Assembly: GCF_003584165.1 (NCBI RefSeq)
Contig: NZ_QXFJ01000023.1
Span: 372,001 to 436,000, forward strand
Length of the DNA stretch: 64,000 nt
Origin: Flagellimonas aequoris
GTDB taxonomy: Bacteria > Bacteroidota > Bacteroidia > Flavobacteriales > Flavobacteriaceae
Direction: 5' to 3'
Below are positions 19,387 to 27,055 of this stretch, in pieces (the stretch's first letter is position 1; every line of letters starts with the position of its first letter). Both the position numbers and the translations under genes were made by a program. Under the pieces are notes generated by a model. It did no database searches. It worked only from the letters and a program-made list of their open reading frames with translations, and had not been told where the DNA came from.

Positions 19387-19506
19387 ACGGCAACTATCAA
19401 TTGGTTCGGGGCATCCATCAATTTTGCCCAATCCCTAACAACCCAACCTAGTATTTTCATCCCAAAATTGAACAAGGCAATTCATATTCCCTTGTTTTTT
19501 TAAAGG

Positions 19507-20289
19507 ATGAAGAACGAAAGAACCATAGGGAACCTTTTGGTACACGGCATCAAAAGGTTATACCAGAAATCGAACTCAGAAAAAGACTTTCATGACGATT
19601 TCAAGGATAGGGTCTTTTGTCCAATCTGTGGCTCCTCGTTTCCCATTTTTGGCAGTGTCGGTGTTAAAAAAAGAAAGAATGCCCTGTGTCCGGAATGCCA
19701 TTCGTTGGAACGGCACCGATTGATGTATCTTTATTTGGCTAATTTGGGTCTTTTTAATGATACCTACACCGTAACCTTACTCCATTTTGCTCCGGAAAAA
19801 GCGCTTTATCAAATTTTTTCCGAAGCCGAACACATTGAGTACCATCCTTGTGATCTCTCACCAAAAAGATTCAAATACCCTAAACCAATACCCGTTGAAA
19901 AGGTAGACATCACTGCTATTCCTTTTGAAAATGATACCTTTGACCTCATCATCTGCAACCATGTTCTAGAACACATCCCCGACGATAAAAAGGCTATGGA
20001 TGAATTGTATCGGGTCATGAAAAAGGGTGGTCATGGGTATTTTCAGGTTCCCATTGATTACAATCGTATCAAGACCTATGAGGACTTTTCCCTGAACAAA
20101 AAATGGCAGCGAAAAATTGCTTTTGGCCAACACGACCATGTTCGGCATTATGCCAAAGACTATAAGGACAAACTGGCAGAACGTGGATTCAAGGTACACG
20201 TTGATGACTATGTAACCTGTTTTTCCAAGGAGGAGCAATTTAAACTGGGCCTAGATCCAGAAGAGCGCATTTATTTTTGTGAAAAATAG
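19507..20289 (+). CDS. SAM-dependent methyltransferase with N-terminal zinc-ribbon
   Basis: 260 residues. A zinc-ribbon-like stretch with two CxxC pairs lies at about residues 38-65 (CPICGSSFPIF and CPECHSLERHR). It is followed by a class I methyltransferase core: VTLLHFAPEKALYQIF and NDTFDLIICNHVLEHIPDDKKAMDELYRVMKKGG are the SAM-binding and post-motif elements. The ERHR motif next to the second CxxC is a known mark of a bacterial family often found near glycan or O-antigen genes. Substrate unknown. A gap of 120 bases with no clear promoter precedes it. Confidence 0.85.
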   Translation: MKNERTIGNLLVHGIKRLYQKSNSEKDFHDDFKDRVFCPICGSSFPIFGSVGVKKRKNALCPECHSLERHRLMYLYLANLGLFNDTYTVTLLHFAPEKALYQIFSEAEHIEYHPCDLSPKRFKYPKPIPVEKVDITAIPFENDTFDLIICNHVLEHIPDDKKAMDELYRVMKKGGHGYFQVPIDYNRIKTYEDFSLNKKWQRKIAFGQHDHVRHYAKDYKDKLAERGFKVHVDDYVTCFSKEEQFKLGLDPEERIYFCEK

Positions 20290-20315
20290 GGTCTTGGTAA
20301 GATAACACTTCTCTT

Positions 20316-20334
20316 TCATTTCCTTCGGAAATGA
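20316..20334. repeat. Short palindrome TCATTTCC-TTC-GGAAATGA
   Basis: An 8-bp perfect stem with a three-base loop and no T-tract, 26 bases after the methyltransferase stop. It resembles the palindrome at 48123-48142 in its GGAA(A)TGAC flank, and may be a dispersed REP-type element. Confidence 0.45.
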
Positions 20335-20359
20335 CCTGCCATCCACTGGTTTTAAATAT

Positions 20360-20367
20360 TATCTTTG
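20360..20367 (+). promoter_or_regulatory. -7 promoter element for the M20 amidohydrolase
   Basis: TATCTTTG matches TAnnTTTG exactly, 66 bases before the ATG at 20434. It rules out the earlier in-frame ATG at 20365, which lies within the box. Confidence 0.55.
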
Positions 20368-20433
20368 GAAGAACCGCGATTTTGCATCGCCAACCAACTT
20401 TATAACCAAAACCCAACTACTAACTCTTTTACA

Positions 20434-21861
20434 ATGAAAAACCAACTTTTACTCGCTTCCGCATTTGTGCTGATCTCTTCCATTTCCATGGCACAAAAGG
20501 ACAAGAAAAAAATGATTGCCGACCTCGATGCCAAAAAAGACCATTATACTTCCATTGCCAAATCGCTTTGGGAAAATCCCGAATTGGGTTATCTGGAGGA
20601 AAAAAGTTCTGCGCTCTTGCAAGAAGAACTTAAAAAAGAAGGTTTTACCATTGAATCTGGTGTTGCGGGAATTCCAACCGCATTCACGGCCACCTATGGT
20701 TCCGGTAGTCCTGTCATCGGAGTGCTGGGGGAATTTGATGCCCTGCCCGGAATGTCACAGGAAGCCGTTCCTTTCCGAAAAGCAAGGGTAGTTGATGCTC
20801 CCGGACAAGCTTGCGGCCACCATTTGTTCGGTACCGGCTCCTTGGCCGCTGCCATTGCCGCCAAGGATTACTTAAAAGAATCCGGAAAATCGGGAACCAT
20901 TCGTTTTTATGGTACCCCAGCCGAAGAAGGGGGCTCTGGAAAAGTGTATATGGTCCGGGCCGGACTTCTTAATGATGTGGATGCCATTGTTTCATGGCAT
21001 GCAGGAGATAAGAACACAGCCAATCCCAGCACCAACCTCGCCACCATTTCAGGAAAATTCAGGTTTACCGGAAAGTCTTCTCATGCAGCCATGGCTCCCG
21101 AATTGGGTCGCTCTGCCCTTGATGGGGTAGAAGGCATGAACGATTTGGTGAACATGCTTCGCGAGCATACCACAGAACCCACCCGAATCCATTACATCAT
21201 CACCAAAGGTGGCGATGCCCCAAATATTGTTCCCAAAGAAGCTGAAGTATATTATGTGGTTCGCCACTCCAACCGCCTTGAAGTGAAAGCCGTTTGGGAC
21301 CGAGTGGTGAAAGCTGCCCAAGGTGCGGCCATCGGCACAGAGACTGAAATGAACTATGAAATCATTGGGGGAACTTATGAAAGATTGCCCAATGAAGCAC
21401 TGGAAACCTTGTTGCATGCCAACATGACCCTAGTGGGTGGAGTAGACTATACCCCCGAGGATATTGCCTTTGCCAAGGAAATCCAAAAGACCTTGGGAAC
21501 CCCAGGACCGATTGAAAGTGCAGGACAAGTACAACCTATGGAGTTCACCCATGGCAAGGCCTCTGCCGATACCGGTGATGTAAGCTGGAACACCCCCACA
21601 GGAGCCGTTACCGCCGCCACATGGGTGCCCGGAACTCCTGCCCACAGCTGGCAGGCCGTTGCCGCCGGTGGCACCGATATCGGTTACAAGGGAATGATGG
21701 TCGCCGCCAAAACCATGGCGCTCACTGCCATGGACCTCATCAAAAATCCAAAACTTTTGGAGCAGGTCAAGGCCGAATTCAATGAGCGTAGAGGTGCCGA
21801 TTTTAAATACGAAGCCTTATTGGGCGATAGGGAACCCGCGCTGGATTATCGAAAAAAATAA
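20434..21861 (+). CDS. Exported M20-family amidohydrolase (AbgB-like)
   Basis: 475 residues from ATG 20434, giving a clear signal peptide (LLLASAFVLISSISMAQ). M20 metal-binding motifs: GEFDALPGMSQ, ACGHHLFG and GTPAEEGGSGK, with the Glu-Glu pair. A dimerisation-domain region follows (ISGKFRFTGKSSHAAMAPELGRSALDGVEGM). A final metal ligand His lies in WVPGTPAHSWQ. The sequence most resembles aminobenzoyl-glutamate hydrolase subunit B and other amidohydrolases, but no AbgA partner is encoded here. It probably releases an amino acid from an N-acyl amide in the periplasm. The metallophosphoesterase gene starts 5 bases after it. Confidence 0.9.
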   Translation: MKNQLLLASAFVLISSISMAQKDKKKMIADLDAKKDHYTSIAKSLWENPELGYLEEKSSALLQEELKKEGFTIESGVAGIPTAFTATYGSGSPVIGVLGEFDALPGMSQEAVPFRKARVVDAPGQACGHHLFGTGSLAAAIAAKDYLKESGKSGTIRFYGTPAEEGGSGKVYMVRAGLLNDVDAIVSWHAGDKNTANPSTNLATISGKFRFTGKSSHAAMAPELGRSALDGVEGMNDLVNMLREHTTEPTRIHYIITKGGDAPNIVPKEAEVYYVVRHSNRLEVKAVWDRVVKAAQGAAIGTETEMNYEIIGGTYERLPNEALETLLHANMTLVGGVDYTPEDIAFAKEIQKTLGTPGPIESAGQVQPMEFTHGKASADTGDVSWNTPTGAVTAATWVPGTPAHSWQAVAAGGTDIGYKGMMVAAKTMALTAMDLIKNPKLLEQVKAEFNERRGADFKYEALLGDREPALDYRKK

Positions 21862-21866
21862 TCTTC

Positions 21867-22847
21867 ATGAAAAATCATCACATTTTTATTGTAGCCCTGC
21901 TTTGCTTGGCGGGTTGCAAGCAACAGCCCGAACTTGTAGTCCCCATATTTGAACACGATATTTCCGAAGGGCCAAAACCTTGGACCAGTGAAGTCTTCGA
22001 GCCAACAGAGGATGACTTCACCTTTGCCATTATTTCCGATTTGAATGGAGGGGAACGCGAAGGCGTATATGCCACGGCCGTTCAACAATTGAACCAACTC
22101 GATCCCACCTTTGTGCTCAGTGTGGGGGATCTTATTGATGGTGGTACCGAAGTCGATTCCATATTGACCAAAGAATGGGACTCCTTTGACGAACGCACGG
22201 CCAAACTGAACATGCCCTTTTTCCATTTGGGAGGAAACCACGACCTCACCAACCCAAAAATGCGGGAGTTCTGGGAAAACCGTTTCGGTCCCCGTTATTA
22301 TCATTTTGTGTATGATGATGTGCTTTTTCTGATGATGGATTCTGAAGATTATGAGGAAAAACGGATGATGGAAATCTATGAGGCCCGTGCCAAGGCACTA
22401 AAGATCATCGCAGGGGAAATTGAGGGGAAATATGAGGAATCGGAATACTACAGCATGCCCGAACGCAGTATTGGCGGCATGAGCAGTGCCCAGTTGGGTT
22501 ATTTTACCGAAGTTTTGAAAAAATATCCGAATGTAAAATGGACGTTTGTACTCATGCATAAACCCTTGTGGATGCGGGAAGACGAAAAGGGGCTCGGTCC
22601 TTTGGAAGATGTGTTGGCAAATCGGGATTACACCGTGATCAACGGACATTTTCATTCGTTCTCCAATCGTATTCGAAAAGGGCACAGTTACACCATGCTA
22701 GGTACTACGGGAGGAAGCCAAAACCCTCAGGATTCCATGGCCTTTGATCATGTGACCCTGGTGCGGATGGCCAAAAAACCCGTGATCACCCACTTAAAAA
22801 TGGAGGGTATCTTAAACGAACAAGGTGTGGTTCCCTCTGGGAAATAA
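21867..22847 (+). CDS. Metallophosphoesterase lipoprotein
   Basis: 326 residues with a lipoprotein signal (VALLCLAGCKQQ, Cys near residue 16). Calcineurin-like phosphoesterase motifs: FAIISDLNGG, SVGDLIDGG, HLGGNHDLTN, LMHKPLW and VINGHFHSF. In the first motif the usual DxH is DLN, so one metal ligand is changed from His to Asn; the remaining motifs are intact. It is surface or periplasmic. Substrate unknown. It starts 5 bases after the M20 gene and 63 bases before the M28 peptidase, in what looks like an exported-hydrolase operon. Confidence 0.85.
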   Translation: MKNHHIFIVALLCLAGCKQQPELVVPIFEHDISEGPKPWTSEVFEPTEDDFTFAIISDLNGGEREGVYATAVQQLNQLDPTFVLSVGDLIDGGTEVDSILTKEWDSFDERTAKLNMPFFHLGGNHDLTNPKMREFWENRFGPRYYHFVYDDVLFLMMDSEDYEEKRMMEIYEARAKALKIIAGEIEGKYEESEYYSMPERSIGGMSSAQLGYFTEVLKKYPNVKWTFVLMHKPLWMREDEKGLGPLEDVLANRDYTVINGHFHSFSNRIRKGHSYTMLGTTGGSQNPQDSMAFDHVTLVRMAKKPVITHLKMEGILNEQGVVPSGK

Positions 22848-22910
22848 CCCAATTTGGTTTATCTTTAAAAACATCATGCATACTCATACACCAAACTAAC
22901 TCGAATACTG

Positions 22911-24389
22911 ATGAAAAATTTATTTACCCTTTGTTTTGCTTTTTTGTTGGTTGGAATCCTTTCGGCCCAGACCGATGAAGAAAAAGCGGCTTCCACAGTC
23001 AACGTAAACACTATAAAAAGCCACATCTATTTTTTGGCGGACGACCTGTTGGAAGGTCGCGAAGCAGGAACTCGTGGCAATAAGATAGCCGCAAGTTACT
23101 TGTCCAGCGAATTGCGAAGAAATGGGGCCCTACCTGTTCCTGGAACCGATTCCTACTACCAAAAATTTGATTTGGTACAGACGGGTGCCCCAAAATTTCT
23201 GGAACTGACCCTGAATGGTGTTGCCTATCCATTGCTGGCTTCCTTTACTATGCCCGCCATGGAACAATCTGGCGAAGCCATATTTTTGGGCTATGGCACC
23301 GAAGCGGATTTTAAGGGGAAAGATGTGAAGGATAAAATGGTGGTGGTCCTCGGGGGCAATGCACCAGGACAAGATCCCGGCCAAATGTTCCGAAGTAGTA
23401 GGGAGAAAGTAGAATTGGCCAAAACCATGGGTGCCAAAGGACTGGTGGAATTGGTCCAGTTTGATGAGGGCCTTTGGACCCGTATCCAGCATTACATGGG
23501 CAGTCGTACCGAAGTGAAGAATCCCAATGATGCTTCCGAAAATGTTGAAACACCCCATGTTTGGGTGAATACAAAGACCAACAATCCTGGTTTTGAAAAA
23601 GGCAAAATGCTATCCTACAACCTAAAATCTGATGGGCAGACCAAGACCACCTTGCATACCCAAAACGTGGTGGCCATCATGGAAGGTTCCGATCCACAAC
23701 TCAAAAACGAATATGTGATCTACTCCGCCCATTACGATCATGTGGGCATTGGCCAACCGAATGCCGAAGGGGATTCCATCTATAACGGGGCACGTGATAA
23801 TGCCATAGGGGTTACCGCGGTGCTTTCTATGGCGGAGAACTTGGGCAAGTATCCTACCAAGCGTTCGGCCCTGTTCATTTTGTTCACCGGTGAGGAAAAA
23901 GGCTTGCTGGGCAGCGAATACTATGCTGACCATCCCATGATTCCCTTGGACCAAGTTTCCTATTGTTTCAATACCGACGGCGGGGGTTATAACGATACCT
24001 CTTTGGCCACCATTATTGGTTTGGAACGCACTTCTGCCCAATCCTTGATTGAAAAGGGTGCCTCCACTTTTGGCCTAAAGGCCATTGGCGATCCCGCACC
24101 TGAACAAGGACTATTTGACCGTAGCGACAATGTGAGCTTTGCCAAAAAAGGGATTCCCGCCCCAACCTATTCCACCGGGTTCAGCAGTTTTAACGACGAA
24201 ATCTTTAAATACTACCACCAGGCCAGTGACGAGGCCGACTCTTTGGATTACGGATATCTGTTGAAGTTTTACCAAGGGTATGTGCTCTCAGGTCGATTGA
24301 TTGCCAATACCCAAGAAAAACTGTTCTGGAACGCGGGCGACAAATATGAGGAAGCTGGGAAGGCGTTGTACGAAAATTCAAATAAATAG
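22911..24389 (+). CDS. M28-family zinc metallopeptidase with PA domain
   Basis: 492 residues. Signal peptide (FAFLLVGILSAQ). A PA-like inserted domain (about 90-220, EAIFLGYGTEADFKGKDVKDKMVVVLG) lies before the catalytic domain. Zinc ligands are recognisable: His in YSAHYDHVG (near residue 272), Asp in NGARDNAIG, Glu-Glu in FTGEEKGLLGSEY and Asp in CFNTDGGG. Such enzymes are exported aminopeptidases that digest peptides outside the cytoplasm. Length and motifs are normal. Confidence 0.93.
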   Translation: MKNLFTLCFAFLLVGILSAQTDEEKAASTVNVNTIKSHIYFLADDLLEGREAGTRGNKIAASYLSSELRRNGALPVPGTDSYYQKFDLVQTGAPKFLELTLNGVAYPLLASFTMPAMEQSGEAIFLGYGTEADFKGKDVKDKMVVVLGGNAPGQDPGQMFRSSREKVELAKTMGAKGLVELVQFDEGLWTRIQHYMGSRTEVKNPNDASENVETPHVWVNTKTNNPGFEKGKMLSYNLKSDGQTKTTLHTQNVVAIMEGSDPQLKNEYVIYSAHYDHVGIGQPNAEGDSIYNGARDNAIGVTAVLSMAENLGKYPTKRSALFILFTGEEKGLLGSEYYADHPMIPLDQVSYCFNTDGGGYNDTSLATIIGLERTSAQSLIEKGASTFGLKAIGDPAPEQGLFDRSDNVSFAKKGIPAPTYSTGFSSFNDEIFKYYHQASDEADSLDYGYLLKFYQGYVLSGRLIANTQEKLFWNAGDKYEEAGKALYENSNK

Positions 24390-24438
24390 AATAGTATGAT
24401 TAAACTATATTGAAATGAGCAAATCCATCAACCTTTTA

Positions 24439-25254
24439 TTAAAAATGTTGTGAAGTGAATCGCTTTTTAAGAATTGAATCCAATTCCTTCAGAAATAAAT
24501 TTTTAGACTCCCAATTAGGTAACTTTAGAGTGTTAGAAAAAGAGAATTCCTTTTCAGTGAGCGGAATCTTAGTAGGGTCAATTAAATATATTCCATTTAT
24601 ATCTATTAAATAATAGTTTTTTATTGGATTCCTATTAAGATCAGTGCATTCAATTTTTATGTATGTTAAAAAATGAACTTTTTCATTGAAATCTTTGTTC
24701 ATCTTTGGCACATAATATTTGTCAACTAAATCATTTGCCTCTTTATGTAATAGTCTCAAATTTGAACATTTAAATGAAGCAATTTGACCTTCCTTGATTT
24801 CCGGTCCAATAATTTCTTGACGATAGATTTGCATTGGAATTGAGTCCAAGAAATCAAAAGCCATATATTTATTAGTTTTAACAAACTCTTTTTCCATATC
24901 AATAATGAACATCTGAGTCAAAAAACTTATTTTTAAATTATAATAACCCCCACCATAATTATAGATGTCAATGATTTTATTTACATCCGTTCCCCAATAC
25001 TCATTGACGCTATCGTTGATTTTTTCTCTATAGCTATTGGCACTAAAATTTGGTTGTAAAGATTGATATAGAAGTTTAGTTTGCGTATCTGCTATCTTGT
25101 TGGAATTGTAAGCAACGATTATCGCCATTAAACTTAAAAATGCTGCTCCAAAAGTTTCAAAATAAACCTTTGAGTCCTCAAAAAACAGTCTTATCCTAGA
25201 CTTTTCAATAGACGATTGCTGTCTTGATTTCTTTTTCTTTTTTGAATTACCCAT
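24439..25254 (-). CDS. AT-rich orphan protein with one membrane helix, unknown function
   Basis: 271 residues, not matched to any family I know. The N-terminus is strongly basic (SKKKKKSRQQ). One hydrophobic segment lies at about residues 36-52 (GAAFLSLMAIIVAYNSN). The remaining 200 residues, from QTQTKLLYQSLQPNF-like sequence onward, look beta-rich and are probably outside the cytoplasm. Base use differs sharply from the neighbours: one 60-base line I counted was about 28% G+C, against roughly half in the genes either side. This gene is on the opposite strand to its neighbours. It is therefore likely a recent acquisition. A stop-free frame of 271 codons with a good ATG supports it as real. 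Confidence 0.7.
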   Translation of the reverse strand: MGNSKKKKKSRQQSSIEKSRIRLFFEDSKVYFETFGAAFLSLMAIIVAYNSNKIADTQTKLLYQSLQPNFSANSYREKINDSVNEYWGTDVNKIIDIYNYGGGYYNLKISFLTQMFIIDMEKEFVKTNKYMAFDFLDSIPMQIYRQEIIGPEIKEGQIASFKCSNLRLLHKEANDLVDKYYVPKMNKDFNEKVHFLTYIKIECTDLNRNPIKNYYLIDINGIYLIDPTKIPLTEKEFSFSNTLKLPNWESKNLFLKELDSILKKRFTSQHF

Positions 25255-25598
25255 CTAATAATAATTTCGCATAGACAATTTATAATTCTCGATTTAAGTT
25301 AAGAATTCTGGAATTTATAATGCTTTAAATGCCATAGATAACTTACTATTTATATTTATCTCCTCATATTTACAATTCCACATTTTCTCAATCCAAAAAA
25401 TTATAACCATAAATTTCCGTTTTATTGCTGACAAAACACTTTCAGGGTCCCACCACCATATCCAAAAGATGGGATGCTGAAACAAACCCAATGGTTATCG
25501 GGACAGCATGACCTTTTCACCCTTCATCCTTAACCCTTTTACCCAAAAAATCCCTTCACCCAAACCTTTTACCCAACTCATTTGCAAATCTCAATTAA
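25255..25598. other. Intergenic stretch between the orphan gene and sdpR
   Basis: About 340 bases, AT-rich, with no convincing gene. It holds two loose copies of CCTTTTACCCAA (near 25535 and 25565) and a small overlapping ATG frame that has no coding features. The left half should hold the promoter of the minus-strand orphan gene. Confidence 0.5.
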
Positions 25599-25620
25599 TA
25601 TTTAGACATTTATCTAAATA
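25599..25620. promoter_or_regulatory. Likely operator of the sdpR-sdpI pair
   Basis: Perfect inverted repeat TATTTAGA-N6-TCTAAATA, ending 10 bases before the sdpR ATG. Its size and position fit an ArsR-type dimer site that lets SdpR shut off its own operon. Confidence 0.65.
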
Positions 25621-25630
25621 ACTAATCAAA

Positions 25631-25891
25631 ATGAATTCGCTGTTCAAGGCCCTTAATGATGAAACCCGCAGGCAAATTATAGAGCTGCTCAAGGAAAAGG
25701 ATATGAACGCGGGGGAGATCGCGGAACGCTTCAATATTTCAAAACCCAGTATTTCGCATCATTTGGACATCCTGCGCCAAGCGGACCTGGTCACCAGTGA
25801 AAAAAAAGGACAGTTTGTGGAATACTCCCTCAACACCACCATTTTGGAAGATCTGCTCAATTGGATACTAACCTTAAAAGATAAATCATGA
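25631..25891 (+). CDS. sdpR: ArsR-family autorepressor, SdpR type
   Basis: 86-residue winged-helix repressor. It runs FKALNDETRRQIIELLKEKDMNAGEIAERFNISKPSISHHLDILRQADLVTSEKKGQ: a clear ArsR HTH followed by the beta-wing. No cysteine metal site is present, which is consistent with the SdpR subgroup instead of a metal sensor. It overlaps sdpI by 4 bases (ATGA), so translation is coupled. In Bacillus SdpR is titrated at the membrane by SdpI when toxin is bound; whether that works here is unknown. A perfect operator palindrome lies just upstream. Confidence 0.92.
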   Translation: MNSLFKALNDETRRQIIELLKEKDMNAGEIAERFNISKPSISHHLDILRQADLVTSEKKGQFVEYSLNTTILEDLLNWILTLKDKS

Positions 25892-26535
25892 AACTAAAAA
25901 AGGAACTCCCGCTAATCGGCATTGTTTTACTTCCGTTTCTCTATTTGATGTATGTGTGGAACCAACTGCCCGAACAGGTGCCATTGCACTACAACCTAAA
26001 AGGCGAAGTGGACCGTTATGGAGACAAATCGGAACTGATCATGATCCCCATCCTGTTGCCACTACTCATCTATTTGATTTTCTTGGCCGTACCCTACATC
26101 GACCCAAAAAAACAGATTCAAAAAATGGGCAACAAGTACGACACTTTAAAATTGATCCTCACCACATTCATGTCGGCCTTGGCCCTGTTCATCATCTACA
26201 CGGCCAAAAACCAGACCTTGACCAATCCGAACATTATTTTCTTGATCATTGGGTTACTCTACCTTATTTTCGGGAACTATTTTAAGACCATCAAGGCCAA
26301 TTACTTTATTGGCATCCGTACCCCATGGACCTTGGAAAGTGAATCCATTTGGAAAGAGACCCACAAACTGGGTGGTAAGGTTTGGTTCGTAGGCGGACTC
26401 TTGGTGATTGTTTGCAGTTTGCTCTTGAACAAAGAGGTCAATGCCAAGGTGTTTCTGGGCATTACCATCATCATTACACTTATCCCAATTGTGTATTCCT
26501 ATCTGTTGTACCGAAAAGAAAAGCAAACCGCATAG
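25888..26535 (+). CDS. sdpI: SdpI/YhfL-family membrane protein
   Basis: 215 residues with about six hydrophobic helices. The N-terminal DUF1648 part (LPEQVPLHYNLKGEVDRYGDKSE) is followed by the SdpI domain (NYFKTIKANYFIGIRTPWTLESESIWKETHKLGG). In Bacillus subtilis SdpI is the immunity and signal protein for the SDP peptide toxin; in other phyla the same pair with an ArsR repressor is common without any toxin gene. No SdpABC toxin genes are seen here. The start overlaps sdpR by 4 bases. Confidence 0.9.
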   Translation: MKLKKELPLIGIVLLPFLYLMYVWNQLPEQVPLHYNLKGEVDRYGDKSELIMIPILLPLLIYLIFLAVPYIDPKKQIQKMGNKYDTLKLILTTFMSALALFIIYTAKNQTLTNPNIIFLIIGLLYLIFGNYFKTIKANYFIGIRTPWTLESESIWKETHKLGGKVWFVGGLLVIVCSLLLNKEVNAKVFLGITIIITLIPIVYSYLLYRKEKQTA

Positions 26536-26556
26536 AAAAGCCATTAAATTGTTCTA

Positions 26557-26582
26557 ATTTTAGGGTAGGCCAATCCTAAAAT
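26557..26582. repeat. Inverted repeat ATTTTAGG-N10-CCTAAAAT
   Basis: An 8-bp perfect stem separated by 10 bases, 7 bases before the next start codon and 22 bases after sdpI. It could be an operator, a weak terminator or a leader hairpin. Confidence 0.4.
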
Positions 26583-26589
26583 CGGGTCT

Positions 26590-26982
26590 ATGATCGTAAA
26601 GAACAGTTTTTTGATCTTTAAAAATGATTTCAAACACCGCACTTGGTTAGACTGGATACAATCCCATATCATGTTGGCCCCGCCTCCCTTTCGGTTTAAA
26701 GGCTCCGTTACTTTTGATGCCAGTGGCATTTCCTTTGTTGGTTTTGATATCTTTCACGATACCGAGGTGCAGTTCAACATACCCAAAGAAGAAATTGAAC
26801 AACTGTACCACGGTTATGATGAAACCTTCAGTACTTTCCAGACACAGGGTTCTGGCACCACTTGGGCACCTATCCGGTTCACGTTTGCCCATGAAAATCC
26901 TCTGTACCTCATCGCTGAGTTCAATGGCATCTATTCGGCAAACGAGGAACTTTTTGAAGAGCTGAAAATGTGGCTGTCTTAA
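26590..26982 (+). CDS. Small conserved-looking protein, unknown function
   Basis: 130 residues, no signal peptide or membrane helix. Not recognised. The sequence is rich in aromatic residues and alternates hydrophobic and polar residues (FRFKGSVTFDASGISFVGFD), as in a PH-like or other all-beta domain, with a short C-terminal helix (NEELFEELKMWLS). It runs in line with its neighbours in base composition. It sits 54 bases after sdpI, behind an inverted repeat, and 73 bases before the 7TM-DISM gene. Confidence 0.75.
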   Translation: MIVKNSFLIFKNDFKHRTWLDWIQSHIMLAPPPFRFKGSVTFDASGISFVGFDIFHDTEVQFNIPKEEIEQLYHGYDETFSTFQTQGSGTTWAPIRFTFAHENPLYLIAEFNGIYSANEELFEELKMWLS

Positions 26983-27055
26983 ACCATCCACTATTTTAGT
27001 CCCCAAAAATGATTTAAGGGGATTCCTTATCTTAGTAAATGCATCACCCAATCCC

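Noticed and set aside
25530..25580. Repeats of CCTTTTACCCAA, possible CRISPR-like or phase-variable tract
   Set aside because: Only two imperfect copies with no regular spacers.
25508..25621. Small ATG frame of about 37 codons ending in TAA before sdpR
   Set aside because: It overlaps the likely operator, is rich in Pro/Phe/Thr from a T/C-rich stretch and has no domain or helix pattern.
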